A stretch of 64,000 nucleotides of DNA from Bacteroidota bacterium (GCA_019695345.1 JAIBAE010000014.1:1-64000), one strand, 5' to 3'; counted from the stretch's first letter, positions 9,453 to 19,124 are shown. A program made the numbers and translations. The notes: generated by a model not told the origin, from the letters alone.

Positions 9453-10928
9453 TTATGCTGCTGATTTTGGAAGTTTAGCTACTAAACGCAATGAAGTAGT
9501 TAAACCTTCTAATTGGAAATGTGGGCGTAAGTAAGCAACAGCTTGATACTCACCTGGCTTGCCTGCTATATCTGTAACATCTACTCGAGCTTCAAAAAGT
9601 GGATAGCGTGCCTTAGTCTCCTGGCCTGCATCCTCCATATTATTAACATAATTTCCTATCCAATTATTTAAAAATGTTTCAACATTTCCTTTAGATTGGA
9701 AGGAACCTATTTTATCGCGCATTATTGCTTTTAGATAATGTGCAAATCTGGAGGCAACTAAAATAAATGGCAATTGACTTGATAATTTTGCATTTGCAGT
9801 AGCATCAGGTGATTCATATTTTTTAGGCTTTTGAACTGTTTGCCCACCAAAGAAGGCCGCAAAATCACTATTTTTAGAATAGCAGAGTGACATAAATCCT
9901 AAATCACTTAACTCTTTTTCACGACGGTCACCAATTGCAATCTCAGTTGGACATTTAACAGCAATGTCACCATCATCGGATGGGAATGTGTGTACTGGTA
10001 GTCCTTCAACCAAACCTCCACCTTCAACACCGCGAATAGCAGCCGTCCAGCCATATTCTGCAAAAGCTTTCGTTATACACGTTCCTAATGCATAGGCAGC
10101 GTTACCCCAACAATATTTATCATGATCTTTACCAGAAACACTTTCAACATAGTTAAATCCATCAACTGGAATTGTATCTGGACCGTACGGCAATCTCATT
10201 AAAACTCTTGGTAATGCCATAGCAATATATCTTGAGTCATCACTTTCACGGAATGAGCGCCACTTAATCAGTTCATTTGATTCAAACTGTTTTGATAAAT
10301 CTCTTGGATCTGATAATTGTTGAAATGATTCCATATCAAACAACTCAGGAGATGGCGAAGTAACAAATGGAGCATGCGCTGCAGCTGCTACTGATGCTAC
10401 TTTTTCTATCAGCGCCATATCTTGTGGATGTCTGCCAAACTGATAGTCTCCAATAAGCATTGAGAAAGGATTTCCTCCTAATGTACCGAACTCCTCCTCA
10501 TATATTTTTTTGAATAGATTGCTTTGATCGAACTCAGCAGCCCTGTCTAAGTCATTAAACAGTTCTTTTTTTGACATTGGAATAACTTTGATTTTTAGTC
10601 CTGTACCAGTTTCTGAATTCATCACCAAATAATTTAATCCACGCCACGCACTTTCAAGTTTCTGAACATCTGCATTGTGCATTACCGCATCAAGTTGCAA
10701 ACTCACTAACTGATCTATTTCGGCGATTCGGCGATTAACCATGGTTATTAAATCTTGATCTACCGTCATACTACCGTCAACAATTTGGTTAACAAATGCA
10801 CCAATAATGTCTTTAGCAGCATCACGTTGATACTCGTTACGTGCCATCTTACCATTATCTATAATGGCATCAAGTAATGATCCATCGGAGAATGAAGCTT
10901 CATTTGATTGTTGTTGCTGTTGTTCCAT
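9453..10928 (-). CDS. tssC: TssC, large T6SS sheath subunit
   Basis: 491 residues, the expected length. Conserved blocks include LESAWRGLNYLV, GGNPFSMLIGDY, LPRVLMRLPYG, WGNAAYALG, GYTxxIRGxEgGG-like WTAAIRGVEGGGLVEGLPVH, and the C-terminal YLRPHFQLEGLTTSLRLVAKLP. With TssB it forms the contractile sheath. The N-terminus carries a short Gln run (MEQQQQQ) before the helical segment that in other systems is recognised by ClpV. The ATG shares one base with the tssB stop (TAATG), so translation is coupled. Confidence 0.97.
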   Translation of the reverse strand: MEQQQQQSNEASFSDGSLLDAIIDNGKMARNEYQRDAAKDIIGAFVNQIVDGSMTVDQDLITMVNRRIAEIDQLVSLQLDAVMHNADVQKLESAWRGLNYLVMNSETGTGLKIKVIPMSKKELFNDLDRAAEFDQSNLFKKIYEEEFGTLGGNPFSMLIGDYQFGRHPQDMALIEKVASVAAAAHAPFVTSPSPELFDMESFQQLSDPRDLSKQFESNELIKWRSFRESDDSRYIAMALPRVLMRLPYGPDTIPVDGFNYVESVSGKDHDKYCWGNAAYALGTCITKAFAEYGWTAAIRGVEGGGLVEGLPVHTFPSDDGDIAVKCPTEIAIGDRREKELSDLGFMSLCYSKNSDFAAFFGGQTVQKPKKYESPDATANAKLSSQLPFILVASRFAHYLKAIMRDKIGSFQSKGNVETFLNNWIGNYVNNMEDAGQETKARYPLFEARVDVTDIAGKPGEYQAVAYLRPHFQLEGLTTSLRLVAKLPKSAA

Positions 10929-11434
10929 TATTCACCATCACCTTTCTTTGTCTCTTCTGCTAACTTTTGCAGTTGTTCAGTATTTGATAAAATTCCTTCC
11001 AATTGTTCGTACAAGGCATTATTACCATCGAGTTTGGCAACCATTTCCACTAATTTTTGACGCAGGTCTAAAAGTTGTTTAACAGGTTCAACTTTATTAG
11101 CGATTACTTCCGGTCGAAAGTCTTCCATACTTTTGAATTCTAAATCTACATTGAACGCAGTACCGTTATCTTGGAGTTTATTTTCGACATTAGTAACTAC
11201 ACGTGGTTTAATACTATTCATTACTTTGTCGAAATTATCGCGGTCAATTTCAGTGAACTTTCTCTTTTTCATATCAGGTAAAGGTTCTTTTGGGTTACCC
11301 GCTAAATCACTCATTACACCTACTACAAAAGGCAGCTCCTTTTTTTGAATAGCACCACTTGTTTCTACATCATAGGTGATTTGAACTCTTGGTGGACGAA
11401 CACGCGTGAGTTTCTTCTGTGTATTATCTGCCAT
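10928..11434 (-). CDS. tssB: TssB, small T6SS sheath subunit
   Basis: 168 residues from the ATG at 11434. GGAG lies 6 bases upstream of this ATG. A TTG 12 bases further up is in frame but lies on top of that SD, so ATG is preferred. The protein has RPPRVQITYDVETSGA, ELPFVVGVMSDLAGN, RKFTEIDRDNFDKVMNSIKP and DLEFKSMEDFRPE, all hallmark TssB (VipA/ImpB) blocks. It pairs with TssC in the sheath. The gene sits one base from tssC and 53 bases after the unrecognised T6SS-locus gene. Confidence 0.96.
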   Translation of the reverse strand: MADNTQKKLTRVRPPRVQITYDVETSGAIQKKELPFVVGVMSDLAGNPKEPLPDMKKRKFTEIDRDNFDKVMNSIKPRVVTNVENKLQDNGTAFNVDLEFKSMEDFRPEVIANKVEPVKQLLDLRQKLVEMVAKLDGNNALYEQLEGILSNTEQLQKLAEETKKGDGE

Positions 11435-11487
11435 ACATTTCTCCAAAAAGTTAGGAATAAAAAAATACTATTAAATTTCAATTTTAA

Positions 11488-12147
11488 CTATACTTCAACA
11501 TCAGAGATTTCAGTAATTGTTAATCCTGTTGCAGATGGTAAGTACACTTCCTTGTAATCTGTTGACCCTTTATGACCTGAACCAATGATCGATTTACACA
11601 AAGCTATTGCCCAATTTGCATCTTCTTCAGAAACTCTAAGTAAACCAGTGCCATCAATTGCTCCTTGTGTTAAATCTCGCCCAAATTGTGTATGATGCAT
11701 ATCGGCATTATACAAAGGTCTGTCTTCGGCACACAGCCATTCTACAACTCCATCAAAAAGATTTTTCGGAGGTTTTCTTTGCCATGCAGTAAGCGACCTC
11801 ATTATACCTTTTTTTTGCTTTGCTGTATTAATATCGCTGGTAACTTGCATATATAGAGGAACAAAAGTTTTAAATGCATCAGATGCATAAAACTCTTCTG
11901 TTAAATGATATGGATTTGTACCATCGAATTTACCACTTATGCCTTTACCACGTGCTGGTAACAAAAACATAAGTGTTAACTTGGCTGCCTTTGTTTTTGT
12001 TGGCGATGCTCTATAAATTTTTACACATGAATAGAATGCAGTAGCTGACGCAGCTGGTCTATCGCCGCGTATAGTGTTAGAACAAAATATAGATCTTATT
12101 TTCCCCGGAGAATCAAAATTACTTGCAAGTCTTTCTTCGTTAGGCAT
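11488..12147 (-). CDS. Unrecognised protein encoded between tssA and tssB
   Basis: 219 residues from the ATG at 12147 (AGAGG upstream with 5-base spacing; an in-frame GTG 6 bases earlier overlaps that SD). I do not recognise the family. The protein has no signal peptide or membrane segment. Visible features are a basic N-terminal third (IYRASPTKTKAAKLTLMFLLPARGKG), an aromatic region with EEFYASDAFKTFVPLYMQ, a KQKKGIMRSLTAWQRKPPKNL basic stretch, and an acidic C-terminus. It is the first gene downstream of a Bacteroidota-like promoter and directly precedes tssB-tssC-hcp-hcp. A role as a sheath/tube accessory or regulator of this T6SS is inferred from position only. Confidence 0.75.
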   Translation of the reverse strand: MPNEERLASNFDSPGKIRSIFCSNTIRGDRPAASATAFYSCVKIYRASPTKTKAAKLTLMFLLPARGKGISGKFDGTNPYHLTEEFYASDAFKTFVPLYMQVTSDINTAKQKKGIMRSLTAWQRKPPKNLFDGVVEWLCAEDRPLYNADMHHTQFGRDLTQGAIDGTGLLRVSEEDANWAIALCKSIIGSGHKGSTDYKEVYLPSATGLTITEISDVEV

Positions 12148-12208
12148 ACACACCTCTACTTTTGAATAAAATAAAATGAATCTTATTAGTATGATGAAGT
12201 TGGATAAA

Positions 12209-12234
12209 TGAGAATAATTTCCCTAATTTTCTCA
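12209..12234. other. Imperfect inverted repeat in the leader of the tssB operon
   Basis: TGAGAA and TTCTCA, separated by 14 A/T-rich bases, form an imperfect palindrome between the putative promoter at 12271-12301 and the first gene. It could be an operator or a weak leader hairpin. The rest of the 345-base gap (12148-12492) is AT-rich and holds the promoter, a small GTTAG/CTAAC inverted repeat at 12372-12388, and a fragment of the family 1 repeat at 12464-12487. Confidence 0.3.
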
Positions 12235-12270
12235 TTTTTGGAATATTATCTGAAGCATGTTTCCCTTAGC

Positions 12271-12301
12271 CAAACATAACGAAGTTAACTGCGTATTGCA
12301 A
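12271..12301 (-). promoter_or_regulatory. Putative Bacteroidota-type promoter of the tssB-tssC-hcp operon
   Basis: On the minus strand TTG (complement of 12299-12301) is followed after 20 bases by TATGTTTG (complement of 12271-12278). This matches the Bacteroidota sigma-A pattern of a -33 TTG, 19-21 bases and a -7 TAnnTTTG. It would start transcription about 115 bases upstream of the unrecognised gene. The same TATGTTTG octamer occurs about 32 bases upstream of tssK (20528-20535), but without a matching TTG. Confidence 0.5.
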
Positions 12302-12463
12302 GATATTTTTTGTGGGTTGCATAAAACAAATCAATTTATCTGAATTTGAAGTATTGACACTGATTTTCTTTGTTAGAAATTTCCTAACTGTAAGTTTTTT
12401 GTGTGGTTAGTTACTTATATATGATTCTAAACGGCATGCTCCATTTAATTTAATGTGAATGCT

Positions 12464-12487
12464 GGATGCCGTCCTGCGAAAGCAAAA
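12464..12487. repeat. Family 1 repeat end fragment beside the tssA stop
   Basis: The complement reads TTTTGCTTTCGCAGGACGGC followed by ATCC, matching the terminal repeat of the 5865-6026 and 51301-51440 elements. It lies 6 bases beyond the tssA stop codon. The opposite end is not recognisable, so this looks like a remnant or a solo end. Next to it, CGGCAT/ATGCCG at about 12431-12470 can form a small hairpin. Confidence 0.5.
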
Positions 12488-12492
12488 GGACA

Positions 12493-13620
12493 TTACCAAC
12501 CAGATGAAGCAGAAGTGTTTGATGTTTGTTGTTCTTCAGTGACAATATCCAAAAGCTTGAACAACTGCTTAGTGTCAGATGCGTTATTATATAGTTCTTC
12601 AAGTAGTTCTTGTGCTGACATTCGTCCCCACTTTGCTGCACGTTTTAAGAGGTATGGAACCGGACTATGTGGTTCAATTCGCATTAAAAAATCGGATATT
12701 CTGTGAATTGCATTATAGGCTTCTTCTCTGGATGTAATAGCATTAATATCAGTTCCAGCTTGACGTGTAAGTATAGTAGTTCCATCTTGAGTGACAGATT
12801 CTACTGCGTTATCTGGTACATTTCCTACCCCACGTTCTGATAATATACGTGCAACCCATTTCTGGATTAAACCTAAAGTTTCGTACAGTTGATTAAATGA
12901 AAAATCAGCATCGCTTTGTTCATCAAGATCATTGCGTAATGGCTCAACTTTGGATTGTAAAACGTTTTCTAAATTCTGAGCAGATTCTACAGATAACTCT
13001 ATTAACTCTTTAAATTCTGTATAAAATTCGGTTGGGGTAGATTGTACAGCCCCATTAAACAAATACGCAGTAGGTCGTCCATTTTGATTAGCTTCTTTTT
13101 TCTCCGTTTCAGACATTTTATCAATGTAAGAACACTCTAAATAATTACCCCATGTATACTGTGAGTACTCCGTAGAAGAGGGCTGAGTAATTGATAGAAT
13201 ATTTGCTTTTTCTTCGAACTTGGCAAAGAACTTATTGATGACATTCATTCGACGATAGAGGTCATTTGGTTCCTCTAAAGCCGGGAATAGCGTTTCCCAG
13301 AAAGTATCAATGACTTGTGTCAATAACTGAATTCCGTCATTAAGAGCTGCAATGCCTTCTTTGCGGATACCTGCTTCAATCATCCAGACAACCAATTGTA
13401 TGTCCTTGGTTTTTGTGCTAAGCAGAGTATCACTTAGTGACAGTACCTTTCCCCAGTCAGCAACTTTCAATTCTTCCCAATCTTGCCTACTAAGATTAGG
13501 ATCATCTTCTTTCATAGCATCGATTATCTGAAGATATTGAGACGTACCACTTTGGTCAATACCGCTTGGCTGTGAATCACTGATTGGCTCTAACAACGAT
13601 TGTATATCAAATACGGACAT
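12493..13620 (-). CDS. tssA: TssA, T6SS baseplate/sheath-assembly organiser
   Basis: 375 residues from the ATG at 13620, which has GAGG upstream. A longer in-frame ATG at 13656 would add 12 residues (MYKKKSLFIEVS) but has no SD. The N-terminus MSVFDIQSLLEPISDSQPSG and the following DWGKVLSLSDTLLSTKTKDI and FWETLFP blocks identify the ImpA N-terminal domain of TssA. The C-terminal SDFLMRIEPHSPVPYLLKRA block is also family-typical. TssA binds the membrane complex and baseplate and coordinates tube/sheath polymerisation. It follows tssM by 61 bases and appears to end the tssK-L-M-A transcription unit. Confidence 0.9.
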   Translation of the reverse strand: MSVFDIQSLLEPISDSQPSGIDQSGTSQYLQIIDAMKEDDPNLSRQDWEELKVADWGKVLSLSDTLLSTKTKDIQLVVWMIEAGIRKEGIAALNDGIQLLTQVIDTFWETLFPALEEPNDLYRRMNVINKFFAKFEEKANILSITQPSSTEYSQYTWGNYLECSYIDKMSETEKKEANQNGRPTAYLFNGAVQSTPTEFYTEFKELIELSVESAQNLENVLQSKVEPLRNDLDEQSDADFSFNQLYETLGLIQKWVARILSERGVGNVPDNAVESVTQDGTTILTRQAGTDINAITSREEAYNAIHRISDFLMRIEPHSPVPYLLKRAAKWGRMSAQELLEELYNNASDTKQLFKLLDIVTEEQQTSNTSASSGW

Positions 13621-13681
13621 AGATACCTCGATAAAGAGAGATTTTTTTTTGTACAAAATACAACAAGTGTTACAAATAACA

Positions 13682-16600
13682 TTACTCAGGTGTTGGTGGT
13701 GAACTTAACACCGGGAATACCATAGCTTCATCTTTATACTTAGGAGATATCTCAACGTCAACATACAACAAAGTACTAGAATCTGATGAAGTAGCACCGG
13801 AAGGTGCAGAAGTAATTACATGTAAAGCAAGTTGAACTTTACCATTGCGCTTACCATTTTGATTATTAGCAATAAACCTAAATAATGACCATACACCACC
13901 AGCTTTAAAGGATACTGTTTTATCGTTGACTAATACATATTTTTCTCCACCTGAAACTGGAGAAACAGTGCCATCTTTAGCCCATCGTAACTCAAACTTA
14001 AACTCGTCGCCAGGTCTCCATTGAAAAGTTGCTTGCTCGCCAGGTGCAAACATGTTCTTTTCAAATTGAGCCCCACTGGGTGTTTGTGAGATGACTTTAC
14101 CAAAAACAATACTTGCATTTTGTTCCTTTTGTGTGTTTGTTCTAAATGTAAATGTTACATTATAACTTCCAGTATTGTTTTCTCCACTATAAATTATAGG
14201 TTTAAAAAACTCTTTTGCTGCTGTGACATCTTTTAGGAATTCATTATGTTCATTAGGAATAACTCCACCGGTTGATAACAACAATCTGGCAAAGTTCAAC
14301 TCGTTTCCAATTTTTGTAAAATACGCTTTTACTTTTTCGGGTTCTAAGTCATTATCACTTTGTCCGAATGGGAAATACTGTAAGACATCATTTGTAGCCT
14401 TGTAAATTTTGTTGTAGTCTTCTCTGAATCTAGGAGACGAATGTTGAGCGATACCCTTTCGTACTTCATCGGATATTTCACGAATCTTGTTTAGAAAAAA
14501 ATCTTCTTTATTAAAACCATTCCTAACAAGTGCTACTTTCTGTACATCTTCAATATTTTGAACATAAATATGCCCAAGTCCAGAGATGTAATCCTCTAAT
14601 TTTATTAATGAATTGTTTGGCGATTTAGCAGCATAGCCCTCCATAGCTTTAACAATTAACTGCCACTTTCTGATAGTAGCTTCGCCGTTAGATGAAATTC
14701 TAGCATTTGCATTAAGCCCATTTGTATTATAGAATGTAATTACAGGGGTAGCAATGTCTGTACACCAAGTTTCAATTGGCTTTCGTTGTTTCTCAAGATA
14801 ATCACCAAGATCCTCTGTGTTATCTATATCGAAACCAAGACTTAGCAAGGATCTATCTGATTTCCAGCCAAGAACCCTTTGATCTGTAATTTGTGCAGAA
14901 TATAATGCTCTATCATTAACCCATCCATCAACAGAATACAATATACCTGATATTTGTTTTCCTAACAGAGTTGCAAGTGCTACACCCGATCCATCCTCGC
15001 TTCCGCTTAACTGTTTTAGTGATAACGCAAGATATGGAGCTGACTCATTCATTGCCTGAACTTCCGAAGATATTTCTTGCTCACTTCTTCGGGCAGTGGA
15101 AGGTTCAATGTTCGCTGCTCTGGCTACAATGTCAGCAACAACAGTATGGATGCCATGCCTAACTACAATTTCCGCTGGAATTTGTAACTCGGGTGGGAAT
15201 TTCCCTATTCCTTCAGTAAGATATTTTGTATAGTTCTCGAGTGTAGATGGAATTGTTTTTAATAAACTACCATTCCAAACGATACGATAATTATCTGAAT
15301 ACAGCTGATTAATCTGATTTAACTTCTGCCCTTTACCAACTTTTGAAGCAAACGACTGTTTCTTCCACTCATTTAATGCAATCAGTGTATTAACAAGGTT
15401 ATTTGATAATGTAAAAGATTTACTTTCTGGATTAATAATTAGTACTAACGTTGTATCAGAATTACCATTTTGCATTGGCACAGAGAGACTTTGTAGTTCG
15501 TTCCTCATCTGAGTAAAAGTAGTATCAAACCCTCGTTCAATGGCAATTTTTAAGTCTTGACCTAATAACTTTGATGATGCAATTGATTCTATAAACTTTC
15601 TGCCTGTTACATCAAGTGTAAACTGTTCTGTATTTATCCAACTAGTTTCTTTGCTCTTTAATGCACTGTTTAAATTCTCTAGGTTTTGTGCCATTGAAAA
15701 GAAGGAATCATACACTTCTTTATCATCAACTGAGTGTAATGCTGAATTATAAGCAAGAGTAAAGTTATTAACCGAACTCACAATAGGATTAGAATGTGAG
15801 AACTTAGTCAGTAAATCATTTCGTAATGTTAATCCTTTATCATAAAAAGAAGTTGCCAAATCATCAGTTCTAACATTATCCAACTTATCTACACTCTTCA
15901 TCAGCTGATAATCGCTTTCTATCATCTGTAGTACATCTGATTCAATATTCTTTCCATACAAGTAATAAATAATTTTTGAAAGGCGTTGATCTGAGTGTGG
16001 AGCTGACAATGTATTAAACAACTTTACATGGTGTTCGAACTCAGTTGTAGCAAACACAAAATTCTGTAATGCTAAATATTCTGGTGTCGAGTTTATTGAA
16101 TACCGATTCAAGGAAATAGTATCTTTTGGTGTGTACTTTCGTTGTTCATCTGTTAGTTCACTGGCTCTACGCCAGAATTCTTCTTTCATTCCAGTAATGA
16201 CAACATCCTTAAGAGATAATGCAATGCACTTTCTGAAATCCTGGTGTAAATAACCAAACCATGATGCTGGTATTGCAGTGTTATACAACTTATTATGTTC
16301 TAACTCAGCGAAATAGGCAATATACTTTTTTGTTTGATCGGCATAGAAGAATGGCTTTCTGGATTTTTCGACTTGATATTTTGAAGTTTGACGTTCATCT
16401 CTGATCTCCTCAGCTTTTTGTTTTAGTACCTCACGTTTACGAAATAGTTCCTTCCACGAAAGACCAATGCTTAAACAACCGGTAATTAACAATAAGAATG
16501 TAAATGTGTGAAGTATTATTGATAATCTGCTCTTGGAAATTAAATGATTCTTGAGTGGTTGAGCGATTGAGAATTCAGGAAATATCTTTTTTTGCAGAAC

Positions 16601-17710
16601 ACCACTAAACAAGATATTTTGTTTACTAACTGAAGTATTGGCTGTTATGGACTGAGTCTGAAGATCGAATGGAGAAACATATTGAGGAATTTGCGTTGGT
16701 TGAACTATTACATTTTCTTCAACTTCGTCATGGCCTACAAAATACATTCCTCTGAAAATCTGAATATTAGTTTGCACTTTTCCATTAAACAATATCGAAA
16801 AAATTACATTAATGCCCTCTTGCAATCCATTGAAGGTATTATAAAAATCATAAATACTGTCTTTCTGAGAATCGTTATCTGTTGTTCTCAGTAAGTATGT
16901 CTGAACACGGGTGATATTAGATAACATTTCAGAAAAAGCAATTTCAAGCCAATGTTTTTCGTAACCTATTTCAGGAGAATATGGTGAATTCCATCCTAGT
17001 ATATCATCTCTATACAGAGCAACCTGATGTTTATGGAATTCAGAATAATTAGGAATAATATCACACTTGCTAAACACTACATAAATAGGTAGCTTCATTC
17101 CAACTCTTTTACTAAGAAGGGTAAGTTTGTTTTTTATATTTATTGTTGTTTCCTCAATCTGAGCTATGTTTTTAACATTGTTAACAATTGTGGTAATAGG
17201 AATTGTTACAATTACTCCATCTAAAGGTCTTTTCTCCCTTACACCATTTATCAATTTAACCAGTTTCTTCCAAGAACGGTTTTTAAACACCTGAATGCCA
17301 TCTGACATATTAGGTGGTGCAAAGTAACGTGAGTTGATATCAAGAATTACTCCATTTTCAAAAATACCCCAGTTTACATGGTGATTATCCTGACTTTCAT
17401 CAATATTCAGTTCGTTACGTATCAGAGATGTTTTGCCGGAATCATCAGCACCAACCATTAAATACCAAGGTCTATCATATTTATAGTTCTTTGAAGTTGT
17501 GTTTGATTTTAGTGATTTAACGCCATACTTCAAAGCAGATTTTAAATCATAGAAGGTAATACGTTTAAGCCACGCAACAAACTCCGTGAATAAAGATATA
17601 CCGGTATCACTTATTTGCTTTGCAAACTCTAATCTGGTTCGTAACAACACTACTAATGCGATGAGCACTACTAATCCTACGGGTATAAATATATAGAGAT
17701 ACCAAAGCAT
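13682..17710 (-). CDS. tssM: TssM (IcmF-like) T6SS membrane-complex protein
   Basis: 1342 residues, somewhat long for TssM. Only one hydrophobic segment lies at the N-terminus (residues 1-23), and a second lies near 395-417; many TssM proteins have two N-terminal segments. Between them is the IcmF NTPase-like domain with an intact Walker A (GADDSGKTS, about 87-95). The large C-terminal part, ending in a beta-rich region (QFEKNMFAPGEQATFQWRPG), should be periplasmic. TssM spans the inner membrane, contacts TssL and normally reaches the TssJ lipoprotein. No tssJ is seen here. AAGGA precedes the ATG, and tssL ends 19 bases upstream. Confidence 0.95.
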   Translation of the reverse strand: MLWYLYIFIPVGLVVLIALVVLLRTRLEFAKQISDTGISLFTEFVAWLKRITFYDLKSALKYGVKSLKSNTTSKNYKYDRPWYLMVGADDSGKTSLIRNELNIDESQDNHHVNWGIFENGVILDINSRYFAPPNMSDGIQVFKNRSWKKLVKLINGVREKRPLDGVIVTIPITTIVNNVKNIAQIEETTINIKNKLTLLSKRVGMKLPIYVVFSKCDIIPNYSEFHKHQVALYRDDILGWNSPYSPEIGYEKHWLEIAFSEMLSNITRVQTYLLRTTDNDSQKDSIYDFYNTFNGLQEGINVIFSILFNGKVQTNIQIFRGMYFVGHDEVEENVIVQPTQIPQYVSPFDLQTQSITANTSVSKQNILFSGVLQKKIFPEFSIAQPLKNHLISKSRLSIILHTFTFLLLITGCLSIGLSWKELFRKREVLKQKAEEIRDERQTSKYQVEKSRKPFFYADQTKKYIAYFAELEHNKLYNTAIPASWFGYLHQDFRKCIALSLKDVVITGMKEEFWRRASELTDEQRKYTPKDTISLNRYSINSTPEYLALQNFVFATTEFEHHVKLFNTLSAPHSDQRLSKIIYYLYGKNIESDVLQMIESDYQLMKSVDKLDNVRTDDLATSFYDKGLTLRNDLLTKFSHSNPIVSSVNNFTLAYNSALHSVDDKEVYDSFFSMAQNLENLNSALKSKETSWINTEQFTLDVTGRKFIESIASSKLLGQDLKIAIERGFDTTFTQMRNELQSLSVPMQNGNSDTTLVLIINPESKSFTLSNNLVNTLIALNEWKKQSFASKVGKGQKLNQINQLYSDNYRIVWNGSLLKTIPSTLENYTKYLTEGIGKFPPELQIPAEIVVRHGIHTVVADIVARAANIEPSTARRSEQEISSEVQAMNESAPYLALSLKQLSGSEDGSGVALATLLGKQISGILYSVDGWVNDRALYSAQITDQRVLGWKSDRSLLSLGFDIDNTEDLGDYLEKQRKPIETWCTDIATPVITFYNTNGLNANARISSNGEATIRKWQLIVKAMEGYAAKSPNNSLIKLEDYISGLGHIYVQNIEDVQKVALVRNGFNKEDFFLNKIREISDEVRKGIAQHSSPRFREDYNKIYKATNDVLQYFPFGQSDNDLEPEKVKAYFTKIGNELNFARLLLSTGGVIPNEHNEFLKDVTAAKEFFKPIIYSGENNTGSYNVTFTFRTNTQKEQNASIVFGKVISQTPSGAQFEKNMFAPGEQATFQWRPGDEFKFELRWAKDGTVSPVSGGEKYVLVNDKTVSFKAGGVWSLFRFIANNQNGKRNGKVQLALHVITSAPSGATSSDSSTLLYVDVEISPKYKDEAMVFPVLSSPPTPE

Positions 17711-17729
17711 ATTTAAAATTCCTTACGAA

Positions 17730-19124
17730 TTAATGTCGTGGCGTAAAAACAATTTCAACTCTTCTATTCTTCAACTTACCTGCATCTGTAGAATTATCAC
17801 CAACCGGATTTGAACTTCCCAACCCTTTCGACTTCAAGTTTTCCGGGTTAACTCCATCACGTACTAAGAAATTCAAAACACTTTCAGCACGATCACGAGA
17901 AAGAGTTTCGTTAGACTTTTTCAAGCCGGTGTTATCTGTGTATCCTATTATTTCTGTAAAAACTGATTCCTTGGTATTCTGAAGCAAAGTAGAAATACGG
18001 TGTAGGAATGTGAACGAACGTACATCTAACTCGGAGCTTGATGAACCAAATGATATATGTTCTAAAATTATGTTTTTACCATACAATGATTCAAGCGTTT
18101 GTAGATGAACTTCCTGCTTTAAAACATTATCGTTCTGTGTTTCAATCTCGGTCATGTAAGGATAACAGCTATTTGCTTCTATTAATAACTTTAACTTATT
18201 GTTTTTTGGAAGTTTTACTACTGTAGGCTTGTCTGATTGTACTATTTCATTGGTTGTAATTTCAGTAAAACCGGTTGAGTCTAAGATTGTACAACGACCT
18301 TTTATCTTTTCCCCTTTTTCATTTACTATGTTCATTTCCAACTGTGGCTCTGTTATATATACAGGCTTTTTAACTGCTGGTTGAACTGAGTTATACACAG
18401 GAGTCTCATAAAACTCATGCAACGCTGTCCGTATGGGATTTGTTAAGTAGAACCAAAAGATGGTTGTAGCTATCACAAATAACCCCAATAAACTCAACAA
18501 CATCATGTACCGCTTATATGACGGCGGGAAATATTGTACATCAGGTGAGTGATATACATGTAACTGCTCCGGCAATGTTAATCGTTCGTCGTCCTCAGTA
18601 TAGGTAATCGGTTTATCAAATACATATTCGTATAATCTGGCAGTATAATTTTCAATAAACTGGTCACCACCTTCATATCGGAATTTACCCTTAAATCCCA
18701 ACCAAAGACATAATAAATATACTCTGGCAGCTTCGATATACTCTACAGATTTCCGTTCTGATAGTATTCTATCAGCTCTCTTAAAAAACTCTTCGCCAGC
18801 TATATACGATCCATTAACTGTCATTTCCAATAAGTCACTTTGCCATGTACCAGCATGCTCCCAAGTGCTATTAATCAATACTTCATCAGCAAGTCCTATC
18901 ATTGCATATCGGGCATCCGAAAATGGCTCCAGAAAATACCCGCCAATTTTAGCTGCAACCTTCTCTTGTTTATGAATGATGGAGACTAATGTATTCTTTA
19001 ATACTGATGGTTCAATAATCATACTATTAGATTGTTCATTCACAGCACGTTTCACCTTTAAAAGTTCATTATAGAACTCTCTAAAGTTTTTTAGTATTAA
19101 CGATTCACCCTGTTCACTAAACAT
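17730..19124 (-). CDS. tssL: TssL (DotU) fused to an OmpA peptidoglycan-binding domain
   Basis: 464 residues. Residues 1 to about 205 are the cytoplasmic DotU domain with SDARYAMIGLADEVLINSTWEH (family pattern aRyalaAfiDEavL.t.wg), followed by a single membrane segment near 207-228. After a periplasmic linker comes a C-terminal OmpA module with GYTDNTG, LSRDRAESVLNFL, KGLGSSNP and NRRVEIVF, including the Asp and Arg that bind diaminopimelate. This is the 'evolved' TssL layout, which anchors the membrane complex to peptidoglycan and may partly make up for the absent tssJ. It lies between tssK and tssM. No good SD is visible. Confidence 0.94.
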   Translation of the reverse strand: MFSEQGESLILKNFREFYNELLKVKRAVNEQSNSMIIEPSVLKNTLVSIIHKQEKVAAKIGGYFLEPFSDARYAMIGLADEVLINSTWEHAGTWQSDLLEMTVNGSYIAGEEFFKRADRILSERKSVEYIEAARVYLLCLWLGFKGKFRYEGGDQFIENYTARLYEYVFDKPITYTEDDERLTLPEQLHVYHSPDVQYFPPSYKRYMMLLSLLGLFVIATTIFWFYLTNPIRTALHEFYETPVYNSVQPAVKKPVYITEPQLEMNIVNEKGEKIKGRCTILDSTGFTEITTNEIVQSDKPTVVKLPKNNKLKLLIEANSCYPYMTEIETQNDNVLKQEVHLQTLESLYGKNIILEHISFGSSSSELDVRSFTFLHRISTLLQNTKESVFTEIIGYTDNTGLKKSNETLSRDRAESVLNFLVRDGVNPENLKSKGLGSSNPVGDNSTDAGKLKNRRVEIVFTPRH

